From contig JAKSBX010000024.1 of NCBI GenBank assembly GCA_022360905.1, positions 1 to 45,367 of the forward strand: DNA of 45,367 nucleotides. Direction: 5' to 3'. The notes beneath the pieces were generated by a model. The model was given only the letters and a program-made list of their open reading frames with translations, was not told where the DNA came from and ran no database searches. The position numbers and the translations under genes were made by a program. Positions 32,808 to 41,970 of this stretch are shown here, piece by piece (the first letter of the stretch is position 1; every line of letters starts with the position of its first letter). This stretch comes from Chromatiales bacterium. Its GTDB lineage: Bacteria; Pseudomonadota; Gammaproteobacteria; Chromatiales; Chromatiaceae.

Positions 32808-33485
32808 ATGAACAACCGCCTTCTGCTAATCGAAGACGACCGGGAAGTCAGGGAAATGCTCAGCGAGTATCTCCGCTCCGAGGGGTTCACCGTGGAACAG
32901 GTGGCGGACGGACAGACCGGCCTCGACAAAGCCCTGAGCCAAACTCCTGATCTGATTATCTTGGATGTCATGCTTCCCCGGCTCGATGGCTTCGAAGTGT
33001 TGCACCGTCTGCGGGCAACCTCGCCAACTCCGGTCCTGATGCTGACCGCGCGGCGGGATGACATCGACCGCATCCTCGGCCTGGAGCTGGGCGCGGACGA
33101 CTATCTCCCCAAACCCTTCAACCCAAGGGAGCTGGTGGCGCGCATCCGCGCAATTCTGCGGCGGGTTCAAAACCCTGCCGAACCGGCCCAAAGTACATTA
33201 ACGTTGGCACGGCTGAGCCTCTCCCTGACCACCCGAGAGCTGACCATTGACGAACAACCCGTATCTCTGACCCTCTCGGAGTTCAACATCCTGCACGCCC
33301 TGCTGCTCAATAGAGAGAAGGTGATCAGCAAACAGCAACTCTCCCTGGAAGCCCTGGGCCGGCCCCTGGAGATCTACGATCGCAGCCTGGACGTCCACAT
33401 CAGCCACTTGCGCAAAAAACTGAAACACGCCGGGGTCGGCATCCGTACCATCCGCGCGGTCGGCTATCGTATCGAGGTCGAATAA
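32808..33485 (+). CDS. OmpR-family response regulator, CpxR-like
   Basis: A 225-aa regulator with receiver D53 (ILDVMLP), E9/D10-type acidic pocket, T80 and K102 (LPKPF), and an OmpR-type winged helix ending GYRIEVE. GLELGADDYLPKPFNPRELVARIRAILRR is close to the corresponding CpxR region, and the ISHLRKKL recognition helix fits. Its TAA and the kinase ATG overlap (TAATG). No Shine-Dalgarno is visible before ATG 32808, and the predicted -10 lies 9 nt before it, so the mRNA may be leaderless. Likely target: the divergent Spy-like operon and itself. CpxR identity is by resemblance, not proven. Confidence 0.85.
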   Translation: MNNRLLLIEDDREVREMLSEYLRSEGFTVEQVADGQTGLDKALSQTPDLIILDVMLPRLDGFEVLHRLRATSPTPVLMLTARRDDIDRILGLELGADDYLPKPFNPRELVARIRAILRRVQNPAEPAQSTLTLARLSLSLTTRELTIDEQPVSLTLSEFNILHALLLNREKVISKQQLSLEALGRPLEIYDRSLDVHISHLRKKLKHAGVGIRTIRAVGYRIEVE

Positions 33486-34831
33486 TGGGAAGACTGTTTT
33501 GGAAAATCTTTCTCTGGTTTCTCGGCGTACTGCTGTTGCTCACCGCCGCGATGTTGTGGAGTCTGCGCTACAACACTACCAACCAGAGTGACAACGATAC
33601 GCTGCTGAGCCGTTCATTAAACCAACGCCTCGACGCTGTCGCCGCCATCATGCAGTATGGCGGGCCTGACGCCGTACGCGACTTTCTGCGCAACAGCACC
33701 CAAACCCCATTACGGCTATGGGTGCTGGATCAAAACGGTGAAGAGCTGCTCGGCAGACACTTCCCCCTGATACTGAACCCAGCGGACCCGTCACAGCTCA
33801 TCAGCAGAAAGGCCGAAGATGGCTCCGGCAACGAATACCGACTGATCATTCGCCGCCCGCTCATTCTCGAACAACGACTCACAGGTGCAACAAACCCATC
33901 AGGCCGTACCGCCTGGGCACCCCTGCTGGCGATCCTGATCGGCAGTGCCCTAGCTTGTGCCTGGCTGGCCTGGTACATCAGCCGCCCGGTACGTTTGATG
34001 CGCTCCGCGGTACGCTCCCTGGCCGCCGGCGAGCATAAAGAGCCCGTTGCGGCAAATCTGGGAAGACGACGGGATGAACTCACCGAACTGGCAACAGAGT
34101 TCGACAAAATGGCCAAGGCGATAGACGCCAACCAACAAGCCCTGCGCCAACTGCTGCACGACGTCTCCCACGAACTGCGCTCCCCCCTGACCCGACTGCG
34201 CCTGCAACTGGGCCTGCTGGAACAATCCGGAGAGGGCTCAGACCCGGAACAGCTCGCGGGCATGGACCGGAACCTATCCCGCCTCGATGACCTGATCAAC
34301 CAAGTGCTGACCATGGCTCGGATGGAGGCGGGAAATCACTACCAATTGGCGGACTATGTCGATATCACCGCCTTGCTGAGAGAACTGATCGACGAGATCC
34401 GCATCGAAGCGGAAGCCAAAGGGTGTCGGTTGACTGCTGCAATCCCCCCCGATGAGCGGATCATACCCGCCAACCAGGAACTCCTGCGCCGCGCCCTGGA
34501 GAATGTATTACGCAACGCCGTGCGCCATACCCTACCGGGCCAACCGGTCACCGCAAACCTCACCGTCGAAACTGAATATTGTGAAATCCAGATCCGCGAC
34601 AAAGGCCCCGGCATCGACCCGGACAAACTGACCCGGATCTTCCAACCCTTTTTCCGGGCGGACGATGCCCGCAACCATACCGAAGGCTTTGGCCTGGGGC
34701 TCGCCATTGCACAACGCGCCATACGCCTTCACCAGGGTGACATCACTGCCCATAATCGAACCGATGGCGGGTTGGAAATGGTGATTCAGCTTCCGCTCTC
34801 GCAAGAAATTGAAAACACGCCGCCGCTGTGA
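33485..34831 (+). CDS. Sensor histidine kinase, CpxA-like
   Basis: A 448-aa inner-membrane kinase translated from ATG 33485, overlapping the regulator stop. Helix 1 is about 6-27 and helix 2 about 145-165, with a ~115-residue periplasmic sensor, HAMP (~166-220), HisKA with H229 (VSHELRSPLTRLRL) and a HATPase domain with N box (NVLRNAVRH), DKGPGI and FGLGLAIA. The architecture and linked Spy-like gene are those of CpxA, the envelope-stress kinase. The sensor region shows no named domain. Ligand or stress input is not deducible. Confidence 0.87.
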   Translation: MGRLFWKIFLWFLGVLLLLTAAMLWSLRYNTTNQSDNDTLLSRSLNQRLDAVAAIMQYGGPDAVRDFLRNSTQTPLRLWVLDQNGEELLGRHFPLILNPADPSQLISRKAEDGSGNEYRLIIRRPLILEQRLTGATNPSGRTAWAPLLAILIGSALACAWLAWYISRPVRLMRSAVRSLAAGEHKEPVAANLGRRRDELTELATEFDKMAKAIDANQQALRQLLHDVSHELRSPLTRLRLQLGLLEQSGEGSDPEQLAGMDRNLSRLDDLINQVLTMARMEAGNHYQLADYVDITALLRELIDEIRIEAEAKGCRLTAAIPPDERIIPANQELLRRALENVLRNAVRHTLPGQPVTANLTVETEYCEIQIRDKGPGIDPDKLTRIFQPFFRADDARNHTEGFGLGLAIAQRAIRLHQGDITAHNRTDGGLEMVIQLPLSQEIENTPPL

Positions 34832-34905
34832 GAACGCCAAATCACAAATCCCACAGAATCATAAACAGAATTGTTGATCCAGTGTCCGACAAAAACAACG
34901 CAACA

Positions 34906-34934
34906 ATTTGCGTTTATTCGCGTTCATTAGCGGA
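34906..34934 (-). repeat. Third copy of the 29-nt dispersed repeat
   Basis: This copy differs from the arm at 24793-24821 by a single base (TTAGCGG for TTTGCGG), and both share an AAC-rich left flank and A-rich right flank. It lies between the CpxA-like and soxB genes. Confidence 0.8.
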
Positions 34935-34972
34935 CTAAAAAAGATAAAACAGGGCGCGGTAGAACCGCACCC
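34935..34972 (-). terminator. Rho-independent terminator of soxB
   Basis: Read on the minus strand, GGGTGCGGT pairs with ACCGCGCCC (one G-U pair) around a UCU loop, followed by UGUUUUAUCUUUUUU. It starts 10 nt past the soxB stop. Confidence 0.9.
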
Positions 34973-34981
34973 CTGCAACAA

Positions 34982-36757
34982 TCAGTAGGGATAGTCAGCC
35001 AACCCCGGATTGTCCTTCACACCAATCAGTTTCGGTGTATTGAGTTTGTTGATCTTGACGGTCTTTTGATCCCGCAGATATTTGGCGACCACATCCCAGA
35101 TCGGCTCGCCTGGAGCTTTCGATCCAACCGTCGCCCAACCGGAAACGGTATAGCTCTTATTGGCCTCGACCTTGGTTCCGTCGTTGAGCGCCATATCGGT
35201 AATACGCTTACCAAACTCCGCACCGGGTTCACAAGCGTAGTCGAGACCACCCACACGCACCATATCACCCCCCTGCTGATAGTAGGGGTCCTTGTTGAAC
35301 AGGTTGTCGCAGACATCCTCCAGGATCGCCTTGATCTCGGAACCCTTCATCTCTCTGCGATAGGTCTCGGGATAGGTGATGCAGGTCTGGTCCATCACAT
35401 TATCCATGGTGATCTTCTGCCCGGGAAGAACACTGGTGCCCCACCGGAAACCGGGAGAGAGGGAGATCTGGGCATCATTGACTGTGGTCAGGGCATCACA
35501 GATGACCTGATCGAAGGTGCCGTTGAAGTTACCCCGACGATAGAGCGTCTCTTCGGCCACAGCCAGCTCTTCATTGAGCTGTTTGGCATAGGGTGCACGT
35601 ACCTCATCGATGTAGGCCTGCATCGCTTTATCGGCCGGTAGAATATTGGAGAAGACCGGCAGTAGACGGTAGCGGAAGTCCCGCACCTTGCCACCCTTCA
35701 CATCCAGATCCATGACCCCGAGGAATTTTCCGTTGGAACCCGCATTGGTCACCAGGGTCTTTCCACCAGAGTTTTTCACCACCGTGGGCGCCGGCATGCC
35801 ATCATGGGTGTGACCACCGAAGATCACATCGATACCGGAGACCCGTGAAGCCATCTTCAGATCCACATCCATACCGTTGTGGGAGAGCACCACAACCACA
35901 TCCGGCTTCTCATTCTCCCGCACCATATCGACAACGTTCTGCATCAGGTCGTCCTGGATGCCGAATGTCCAATCGGGGATAAAGCGTTGCGGATTGGCAA
36001 TCGGTGTATAGGGAAACGCCTGACCGATGACCGCTACCCGAGCACCACCGACCTGTTTCATCACATAGGGTTTGAAGGCGTTACCGGAATCCTCGTCAAA
36101 GCCTTCGAAATCGGCAAAGTTGTAGTCGAACAACGCCTCATCCCGGACCATCACATTTTGCGCGACAAAGTCACCCTTGAACGCATTGATGTTGTCAATT
36201 ACCTCTTTATCGAGATAGGTGAACTCCCAATGCCCGGTCATTACATCGACACCCAGTCGGTTACAGGCGCCGACCATGTCCTGTCCGCGTGTCCAGTAGG
36301 CTGTACCTGAACCCTGCCAGGTATCCCCACCATCCATCAACAGGCTGTTACCCGGCCCACGGTCGTCCCGAATTCGCTGCACCAGGGTTTTCAGGTGGGC
36401 AAAACCACCGACCTTACCGAATTTGCCGGCCGCACTATCGAAATCGAGATAGCTGAAGGCGTGAGATTCAATCGTCCCGGGAGCGATACCAAAGTGGTTG
36501 AGCAGATTATCCCCTACCAGGTGGGGGGCCTTGTTGAAGGCGTAACCTATGCCCAGATTGACATTCGGCTCACGAAAGTAGATGGGATTGAGTTGTGCGT
36601 GGGTATCGGTAATGTGAAGCAGGGAGACGTTACCGAACTTCGGTACCTCATAGAGATCCGCCGGCTGCTTGGCCGCGGCGAACACGGACGAAGGCATCAT
36701 ACCGGCGGCACCGGCAAAGCCCATCATTCGTAGGAATTCACGACGTGAAATACTCAT
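34982..36757 (-). CDS. soxB: Thiosulfohydrolase SoxB
   Basis: A 591-aa periplasmic enzyme of the Sox pathway, which hydrolyses sulfate from SoxYZ-bound thiosulfate derivatives. The Tat signal SRREFLR is at 4-10 with a hydrophobic core to about 28. Metallophosphatase motifs are ITDTHAQLNP (D51, H53), MDGGDTWQGSG, GHWEFTY (typical SoxB form of the GNHE block), SHNGMDVDLKMA and GGHTHDGMP, which together define SoxB against 5'-nucleotidases. GGAGG precedes the ATG. It is a single-gene unit with its own terminator; no other sox gene is in the window, as is common in gammaproteobacterial sulfur oxidisers. A TtrSR-like pair lies upstream on the same strand. Confidence 0.97.
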   Translation of the reverse strand: MSISRREFLRMMGFAGAAGMMPSSVFAAAKQPADLYEVPKFGNVSLLHITDTHAQLNPIYFREPNVNLGIGYAFNKAPHLVGDNLLNHFGIAPGTIESHAFSYLDFDSAAGKFGKVGGFAHLKTLVQRIRDDRGPGNSLLMDGGDTWQGSGTAYWTRGQDMVGACNRLGVDVMTGHWEFTYLDKEVIDNINAFKGDFVAQNVMVRDEALFDYNFADFEGFDEDSGNAFKPYVMKQVGGARVAVIGQAFPYTPIANPQRFIPDWTFGIQDDLMQNVVDMVRENEKPDVVVVLSHNGMDVDLKMASRVSGIDVIFGGHTHDGMPAPTVVKNSGGKTLVTNAGSNGKFLGVMDLDVKGGKVRDFRYRLLPVFSNILPADKAMQAYIDEVRAPYAKQLNEELAVAEETLYRRGNFNGTFDQVICDALTTVNDAQISLSPGFRWGTSVLPGQKITMDNVMDQTCITYPETYRREMKGSEIKAILEDVCDNLFNKDPYYQQGGDMVRVGGLDYACEPGAEFGKRITDMALNDGTKVEANKSYTVSGWATVGSKAPGEPIWDVVAKYLRDQKTVKINKLNTPKLIGVKDNPGLADYPY

Positions 36758-37336
36758 TCTTGTATCACCCTCCGGTTATTGTCGCCTGTTTACAGGCCCT
36801 AGGGATGGTCTACCCGGCGGTTGTCGATCGGCCGCTTTGGGTTACAACCCGTTCAGCGTTTGAGAAACCTGGCATCACAGGTTCCCCGGCAAACACGCTG
36901 ACTCACCCTGATTTTGTGTTTTCTGCTGCTTGTCCGGCAAGCTAATGGATCGGACGCATTACTGTCGTGGCATCGAATCGATTAGGTTGCCGGATTTAAA
37001 AAAACCAGTTGAATCACCGGAAGGCGCCTGTCTATACCTGCCTTCCAGCCATCCAACTGGCGATGATCTCCCCGATATCCGCTCCGGACGTAAATGGGGA
37101 GACGCTATTATCCAGCCCTTTAAGTGCTGTTAAAATTCCAAGATACGCGACCGGTGGTTGTGGTTTTCCACAACCCTGCTATTCAGAAGCCTCAGTTCGC
37201 CTGGCAGATCGCTACGGGTACGGGCGGATTTTCGCCACTACCCCCCACCACCGAACTCTACCGATACCATAGCCGGTGACTTTATCCGCTTCAACACTGG
37301 GACGGTTTATAGCCCATTAAGCCGCCGCAAGAATAA
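36758..37336. other. soxB upstream region (579 bp)
   Basis: No gene is convincing here; several short overlapping frames (about 60-120 codons) lack motifs. Structures are GGGTT-AC-AACCC at 36839-36850, the nested hairpin 36854-36900, and GGTTGTGG/CCACAACC (37156-37163 and 37168-37175). The region must hold the soxB promoter and leader and is a likely regulator target. Confidence 0.5.
36854..36900. repeat. Nested hairpin upstream of soxB
   Basis: AACCTG (36866-36871) pairs with CAGGTT (36878-36883), and the outer CAGCGTTTG (36854-36862) pairs with CAAACACGCTG (36890-36900) with a 2-nt bulge. It lies about 100 nt upstream of the soxB start. Confidence 0.5.
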
Positions 37337-37951
37337 CTACTCATTCTCCAGGGTCAGCATCATCCGCATCAGATGGGAGAGTGAGTCGGCCTGCATCTTC
37401 TCCATCACCCGGGAGCGATGGGCCTCTACGGTCGACAGGGTAATACCCAACTGCTCCGAGATATTCTTATTCCGCATACCGCTGATCACCAGGTCCAGCA
37501 CCTCCCGCTCTCTGGGCGTCAGCTGATTCAGATGATCACGAATCTCAGACAGTCTCGAGGCCTCTCCCCGCTTCTCCGCATCCATCTCGATCGCCCGGTG
37601 GACACTGTCGAGCAGAATCTGGTCGCGAAACGGTTTTTCGATAAAATCCACAGCACCCGCCTGTACGGCTCGAACCGCCATAGGCACATCCCCATGCCCG
37701 GTAATGATGATCACCGGCGGATGCAGTGGCAGCTCATTCAGTTTCTCCTGCATATCCAGCCCGCTCATACCCGGCATGCGGATATCCACCACCAGACAAC
37801 CCGGCAGGGACTCATCGAAGCGGTCGAGATACTCAAGTGCGGAGGCGAAGCAGATCACCGGCAAGCCAACCGATTCGAATAACAACTTCAGAGCGCTACG
37901 CACCTCTTCGTCATCATCCACGACATACACTGTTGGCGTGATCTGATCCAT
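37337..37951 (-). CDS. FixJ/LuxR-type response regulator (TtrR-like)
   Basis: A 204-aa two-domain regulator. The receiver has D12-D14 acidic cluster, phosphoacceptor D56 (CLVVDIRMPGMSG), T84 and K106 (IEKPF). The C-terminal LuxR helix-turn-helix reads LTPREREVL...NKNISEQLGITLSTVEAHRSRVMEKM. It starts 5 nt after the kinase stop. Pairing of a FixJ-type regulator with a PhnD-like-sensor kinase is the TtrSR/ThsSR pattern. It probably activates soxB or other sulfur genes; the target is inference from position. Confidence 0.87.
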   Translation of the reverse strand: MDQITPTVYVVDDDEEVRSALKLLFESVGLPVICFASALEYLDRFDESLPGCLVVDIRMPGMSGLDMQEKLNELPLHPPVIIITGHGDVPMAVRAVQAGAVDFIEKPFRDQILLDSVHRAIEMDAEKRGEASRLSEIRDHLNQLTPREREVLDLVISGMRNKNISEQLGITLSTVEAHRSRVMEKMQADSLSHLMRMMLTLENE

Positions 37952-37956
37952 GGTTA

Positions 37957-40119
37957 TTACGCAACCTCCCCGATTGGTAAATTGAAACTGAACTCGGCAC
38001 CGTCCCGATAGTCGGGATTGATCGACAGTTTACCACCGTGCGCTTCGATGATCCCGTAACTGATCGAGAGACCCAGCCCCATGCCGTCCGCCTTACCCGT
38101 CACGAAGGGATCGAACAGGGTTGTCTCCAGCTCCGGTTTAATACCGGGCCCGTTGTCTCTCACCCAGAGATGGATAGTCCCACCGGGTTGCTGCCGGGTT
38201 CCGATATGCAGTACCCGCTCTCGATCATCCAATTCAGACAGAGCCTCTATGGCGTTACGCGCTAAATTTAGTATCACCTGCTCGATCTGAATCGGTTGCA
38301 CCACCACCTTGGGTAGCGGCTGCTCCATATCCAGTATCAGCCGCACATCGGCACGGGTGATATCGGGGCGGATCAAAACCGCTACCGCATTCACCAGAAC
38401 ATTGACGTCCACCTGAGAGCTCTCCAGGGGCTCCTTGCGCACAAACCGCCGCAGCTGGCGGATGATCTCACCGGCCCGATCGGCCTGCGCCGCAATCCGC
38501 TCCATCACATCCACACAGACATTGATATTGGATGGGTCGGACTCCAGGATACGCATACTCGCCTGGGCGTTGGTCGAAATGGCCGTCAACGGCTGATTCA
38601 ACTCATGGGCGATGCCTGAAGCCATCTCGCCAAGGGTACTGAGCCGACCGGCCCGCGCCAGCTCGATCTGGTGTTGACGCGCCTCCTCCTCGGCCCGTTT
38701 GCGCATCGTGATATCCCGAAACACCACCACACTACCGATGGTCTTGCCCCCTTCGTCCTTGATCGGGGTACTGCTGTACTCGACCGGAAAACTGGTACTG
38801 TCCTTACGCCAGAAGACATCGTCTGAGATATAGCGCGCCTGATCATCACGGAAGGTCTGATAGACCGGGCAGTCGACCGCCCGATGGGGAGAGCCGTCTT
38901 CATGGGAGTGGTGCAGAATCTCATGCTGGTTATGACCGATCACATCTTCCGCCCCCCAACCGGTAATCCTCTCTGCGGCTTTATTGAAAAAAGTGGAGCG
39001 TCCGTTCATATCCACCCCATAGATACCATCCGCCACCGAATCGAGAATCAGCTCATGCTGCAGTTCGAGACGGTCTTTGGCCTTCTTCAACTCCTGATTG
39101 AGACGCATTACCTTGAGGGTCATTACGACCATAATCAGCAGCATCAGCAGACCACCCAACAACCAGTAGCGGTAACGGCTGATCGCGTCGACCAGCGTAA
39201 TTTTACCCAGATACTGGTAGGGAGGCAGCTTGAGTGTCATGAACAGATCATGCACCGGTTGATAGTCGAGCGGAATGGTCCAGCCTGCATATTCTCCTGC
39301 CAGTGCCGCATGGTGGTCATGTGGCATATTCAGCAACGCAACCGCAACCTGCTGGGCAAGACTGTCCGCCGTGTGAGCCACTTTGCTGAAGGGCCATTCC
39401 GGGTAGAGCCGGGTACTGAGTGCGAAAGGAAACTCTTCAACCTGCTGGGGGTTGATGATGCGGAAATCCTTCAGTTCGATGGTGCCGGCGGATGCCATAC
39501 GTTCGAGAATATCGGTACGTACCGTGCCCACATCGACTTCACCATTGAGCACCGACATCACCACATGATCGTGGATTCCCCCCCAACGCAGCGCCTTCAG
39601 ATCGGCATAGGGATCGATGCCCTGCTCGATCATCTCCCGCATGGCCATCTGGAAGCCGCCCAGCGAGGTGTCGTAGACCGCCATCATGGTGTGGCCGCGA
39701 AGGTCTGCCAGGGTGTTGATCTCAGCGTGATCCTGGCGGGTGAAGATGACCCCGCCAAAGATCTTGTATGGGACATCGTTGCGCCGATTATAGAGTGTGG
39801 CAATGCGTGAGACCCGGTATTTGACCTCCAGGTTGACATAGATTCCCGGATTGACCAGCACAAAATCCACCTCACCAGCAGATACAGCTGGATTCACATC
39901 ATCAAATTTCAATGGCCGGATGATGAAATCGTGGGCGGGAATACTGCTATGAAGATACTCGGCTGTTGGCCCCCACATCCTGAGGGTGGCCTGATCACCC
40001 CGGTGGCTCAAGACACCGATACGCACCATATCGGCATACAGCAGTGACGGAATTGTAAACTGCAGCAGCAACAGCCCAGCAACTATCCACCAGCGTAATG
40101 ATTCACCGGAATTGACCAT
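37957..40119 (-). CDS. Sensor kinase with periplasmic PhnD-like binding domain (TtrS/ThsS-like)
   Basis: A 720-aa inner-membrane kinase. A signal/anchor helix (~10-28) is followed by a PhnD/PBP-like ligand-binding domain (~31-290, starting MVRIGVLSHRGDQATLRMWGP, containing GGVIFTRQDHAEI and LGGFQMAMREM), a helix at ~315-340, a PAS domain (~355-470), HisKA with H505 (GIAHELNQPL) and HATPase with DNGPGI and GMGLGLSISYGI. TtrS senses tetrathionate and ThsS thiosulfate with this architecture. The location next to soxB makes a sulfur oxyanion the likely signal. ATG 40119 is close behind AGGG. Confidence 0.88.
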   Translation of the reverse strand: MVNSGESLRWWIVAGLLLLQFTIPSLLYADMVRIGVLSHRGDQATLRMWGPTAEYLHSSIPAHDFIIRPLKFDDVNPAVSAGEVDFVLVNPGIYVNLEVKYRVSRIATLYNRRNDVPYKIFGGVIFTRQDHAEINTLADLRGHTMMAVYDTSLGGFQMAMREMIEQGIDPYADLKALRWGGIHDHVVMSVLNGEVDVGTVRTDILERMASAGTIELKDFRIINPQQVEEFPFALSTRLYPEWPFSKVAHTADSLAQQVAVALLNMPHDHHAALAGEYAGWTIPLDYQPVHDLFMTLKLPPYQYLGKITLVDAISRYRYWLLGGLLMLLIMVVMTLKVMRLNQELKKAKDRLELQHELILDSVADGIYGVDMNGRSTFFNKAAERITGWGAEDVIGHNQHEILHHSHEDGSPHRAVDCPVYQTFRDDQARYISDDVFWRKDSTSFPVEYSSTPIKDEGGKTIGSVVVFRDITMRKRAEEEARQHQIELARAGRLSTLGEMASGIAHELNQPLTAISTNAQASMRILESDPSNINVCVDVMERIAAQADRAGEIIRQLRRFVRKEPLESSQVDVNVLVNAVAVLIRPDITRADVRLILDMEQPLPKVVVQPIQIEQVILNLARNAIEALSELDDRERVLHIGTRQQPGGTIHLWVRDNGPGIKPELETTLFDPFVTGKADGMGLGLSISYGIIEAHGGKLSINPDYRDGAEFSFNLPIGEVA

Positions 40120-40229
40120 TCCCTGAGCCTATGTGAAAAAGCACAAGCTGACAAGTTGCCAGGGAGACCGGAGGGTATCAAATTGCTAACGAGAGAATGT
40201 AAAGCAGCACCGTTGACCGATGCCAGGTT

Positions 40230-41030
40230 TCAAATCCTTTCGGTCAGGGATTTTAGCTTTCCCAGCAAGGATTTACTGGATTGCTCCTGCTGTTCGAGCC
40301 GCTCACGGGCGAGTGCCTCCTGCAACTCTACCTCCCGCTGCTGCTTGGCCTGCTGGAGACGTTGGCGAATCGCATCCTTGACCGAATCATCGATCTGCAG
40401 ATCGTACATATCAGCCCGGTTGCGCAGGATATAGTGACCCAGATTGTCGAGCCAGGCATCATCCACCTTGTGCGGCTGTATCAGGCTCTTTTCAACCTTG
40501 AATCCTCTGAAGTTGGAGATGAAAATCCGAATCGAACCCAGCTCCGGATCGGCCTGAAAGAGAAAATTCACCTTGACCACAACCGGTAACTGCAGATTCA
40601 GCCCGACCACCTTTTGCTTATGATCCCGAATCGGCCACTCGGTATAGCGCATGGTCTGGCTGTCGAGAAATGCACACGCCTCATCCGCTTTGGTCTTTGG
40701 AGTGACGGCGAAGGTCAGCTCACTGTCCGACACGCACTGGAAGCGTAAGCGGACAACCCGGGTGTTCTCGGAACTGTCAGCGTTGACCACATATTCGGAA
40801 TGGCGTAAACCGGCTACCGGTCCCAGCCCAGGCAGCTCATACTGGTGACGGACTTCATGATCGAGAATCTTCAATTGATCCGTCAGTTCGGTGAGATACT
40901 TCAGGATCGACTGCATCGGGGATTTGAATTGAGACTGGTATAGGGACTCCAGCCTGGTCGCCTCACAATCGGCGCCTTCGGCCTCTTGCCGTTTGCGGGC
41001 TTGCTGTTTCAGATTTTCCAACAGGGACAT
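40230..41030 (-). CDS. Conserved hypothetical cytoplasmic protein (266 aa)
   Basis: No signal peptide or membrane helix. The N-terminus is helical and charged (MSLLENLKQQARKRQEAEG), the middle is beta-rich (RVVRLRFQCVSDSELTFAVTP), then a helical part and a Gln/Glu-rich coiled coil (~225-255). I do not recognise the family. The stop lies 110 nt before the TtrS-like gene, and its start 73 nt after endonuclease IV, all on the minus strand. A role cannot be assigned. Confidence 0.65.
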   Translation of the reverse strand: MSLLENLKQQARKRQEAEGADCEATRLESLYQSQFKSPMQSILKYLTELTDQLKILDHEVRHQYELPGLGPVAGLRHSEYVVNADSSENTRVVRLRFQCVSDSELTFAVTPKTKADEACAFLDSQTMRYTEWPIRDHKQKVVGLNLQLPVVVKVNFLFQADPELGSIRIFISNFRGFKVEKSLIQPHKVDDAWLDNLGHYILRNRADMYDLQIDDSVKDAIRQRLQQAKQQREVELQEALARERLEQQEQSSKSLLGKLKSLTERI

Positions 41031-41103
41031 CGCAACATCCTGTAGCTTCCTATAGATTCCAAGCGCGCAAGTCTACCGATAATCGGCCCGACGGCCAAAT
41101 ATT

Positions 41104-41946
41104 TTACTTCTGAAATCGATACAAACTGGTGATCTCCTCAGCCCAGAGGCTGTCGTCAATCGTCTCCAGAATCAGAGGAATATCACTAAACCGCTGATCC
41201 TGCATGATATAACGGAACACCTCCCAACCCAGCTTACCCTGTCCCAGGCTGTGGTGGCGATCGACCCGTGCGCCCAGTTCCGGTTTACTGTCGTTCAGAT
41301 GCATACCCCGTAGATATTGAAAACCCACCACATGTTCGAATTCTGCAAAAGTTTTGTCACAAGCTGAGGTTGTACGCAGATCGTAACCGGCAACGAAAGT
41401 ATGGCAGGTATCGAGACAGACTCCGATACGACTCTTATCTTCAACCAGATCGATGATCTGGGCTAAATGTTCAAACTCATAACCCAGCGTACTTCCCTGT
41501 CCTGCGGTGTTTTCGATCACAGCCGTCACACCTTGAGTCTGTTCAAGGCACCAGTTGATCGAATCGGCAACCCGCTGAAGACTCTTGCGTTCATCGATTT
41601 TTCTCAGCGTTGCTCCGGGGTGGAAATTCAACAATGACAAGCCCAGCTGTTCACAGCGTTGCAGTTCATCGAGAAAGGCACTTCTCGACTTCTCCAGCCC
41701 CTCTTTTTCGGGATGTCCCAGATTGATCAAATAGCTGTCGTGAGGCAGCACATGCCGACGCTTGATACCAACCTTCTCGAGGTTCGTCTGAAACGCCTCG
41801 ATGGCATCCTCAGTCAACGGTTTTGCACTCCATTGCCGCTGGTTCTTGGTAAACAGAGCGAAAGCTTTGGCGCCAATCTCCTTAGCATTAAGCGGGGCGT
41901 TTTGAACCCCTCCGGAGGCACTCACATGTGCACCTACATATTTCAT
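41104..41946 (-). CDS. nfo: Endonuclease IV (AP endonuclease)
   Basis: A 280-aa TIM-barrel enzyme that cuts 5' of abasic sites. All the trinuclear Zn ligands are visible: the DSYLINLG His (LPHDS), FHPGA, IENTAG (Glu), DTCHTF (Asp, His), HLNDSK, D-R-H in [13 protein letters not shown] and LETI. ATG 41946 ([13 protein letters not shown]) is the conserved start with AAGG 7 nt upstream; an upstream ATG at 41967 adds seven residues. It lies 24 nt after the glycosyltransferase stop. Confidence 0.96.
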   Translation of the reverse strand: MKYVGAHVSASGGVQNAPLNAKEIGAKAFALFTKNQRQWSAKPLTEDAIEAFQTNLEKVGIKRRHVLPHDSYLINLGHPEKEGLEKSRSAFLDELQRCEQLGLSLLNFHPGATLRKIDERKSLQRVADSINWCLEQTQGVTAVIENTAGQGSTLGYEFEHLAQIIDLVEDKSRIGVCLDTCHTFVAGYDLRTTSACDKTFAEFEHVVGFQYLRGMHLNDSKPELGARVDRHHSLGQGKLGWEVFRYIMQDQRFSDIPLILETIDDSLWAEEITSLYRFQK

Positions 41947-41970
41947 ATCAATGCCTTGAAATGTCACAAC

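Noticed and set aside
24620-34934. CRISPR array from the recurring 29-nt unit
   Set aside because: The copies are far apart, in both orientations, with no regular spacers and no cas genes.
36930-37272. Several short overlapping frames upstream of soxB
   Set aside because: Mutually overlapping, no motifs, unusual composition; treated as non-coding.
38884-39810. Long open frame (308 codons) antisense to the TtrS-like kinase gene
   Set aside because: Opposite conserved kinase motifs, no signal peptide or domain of its own.
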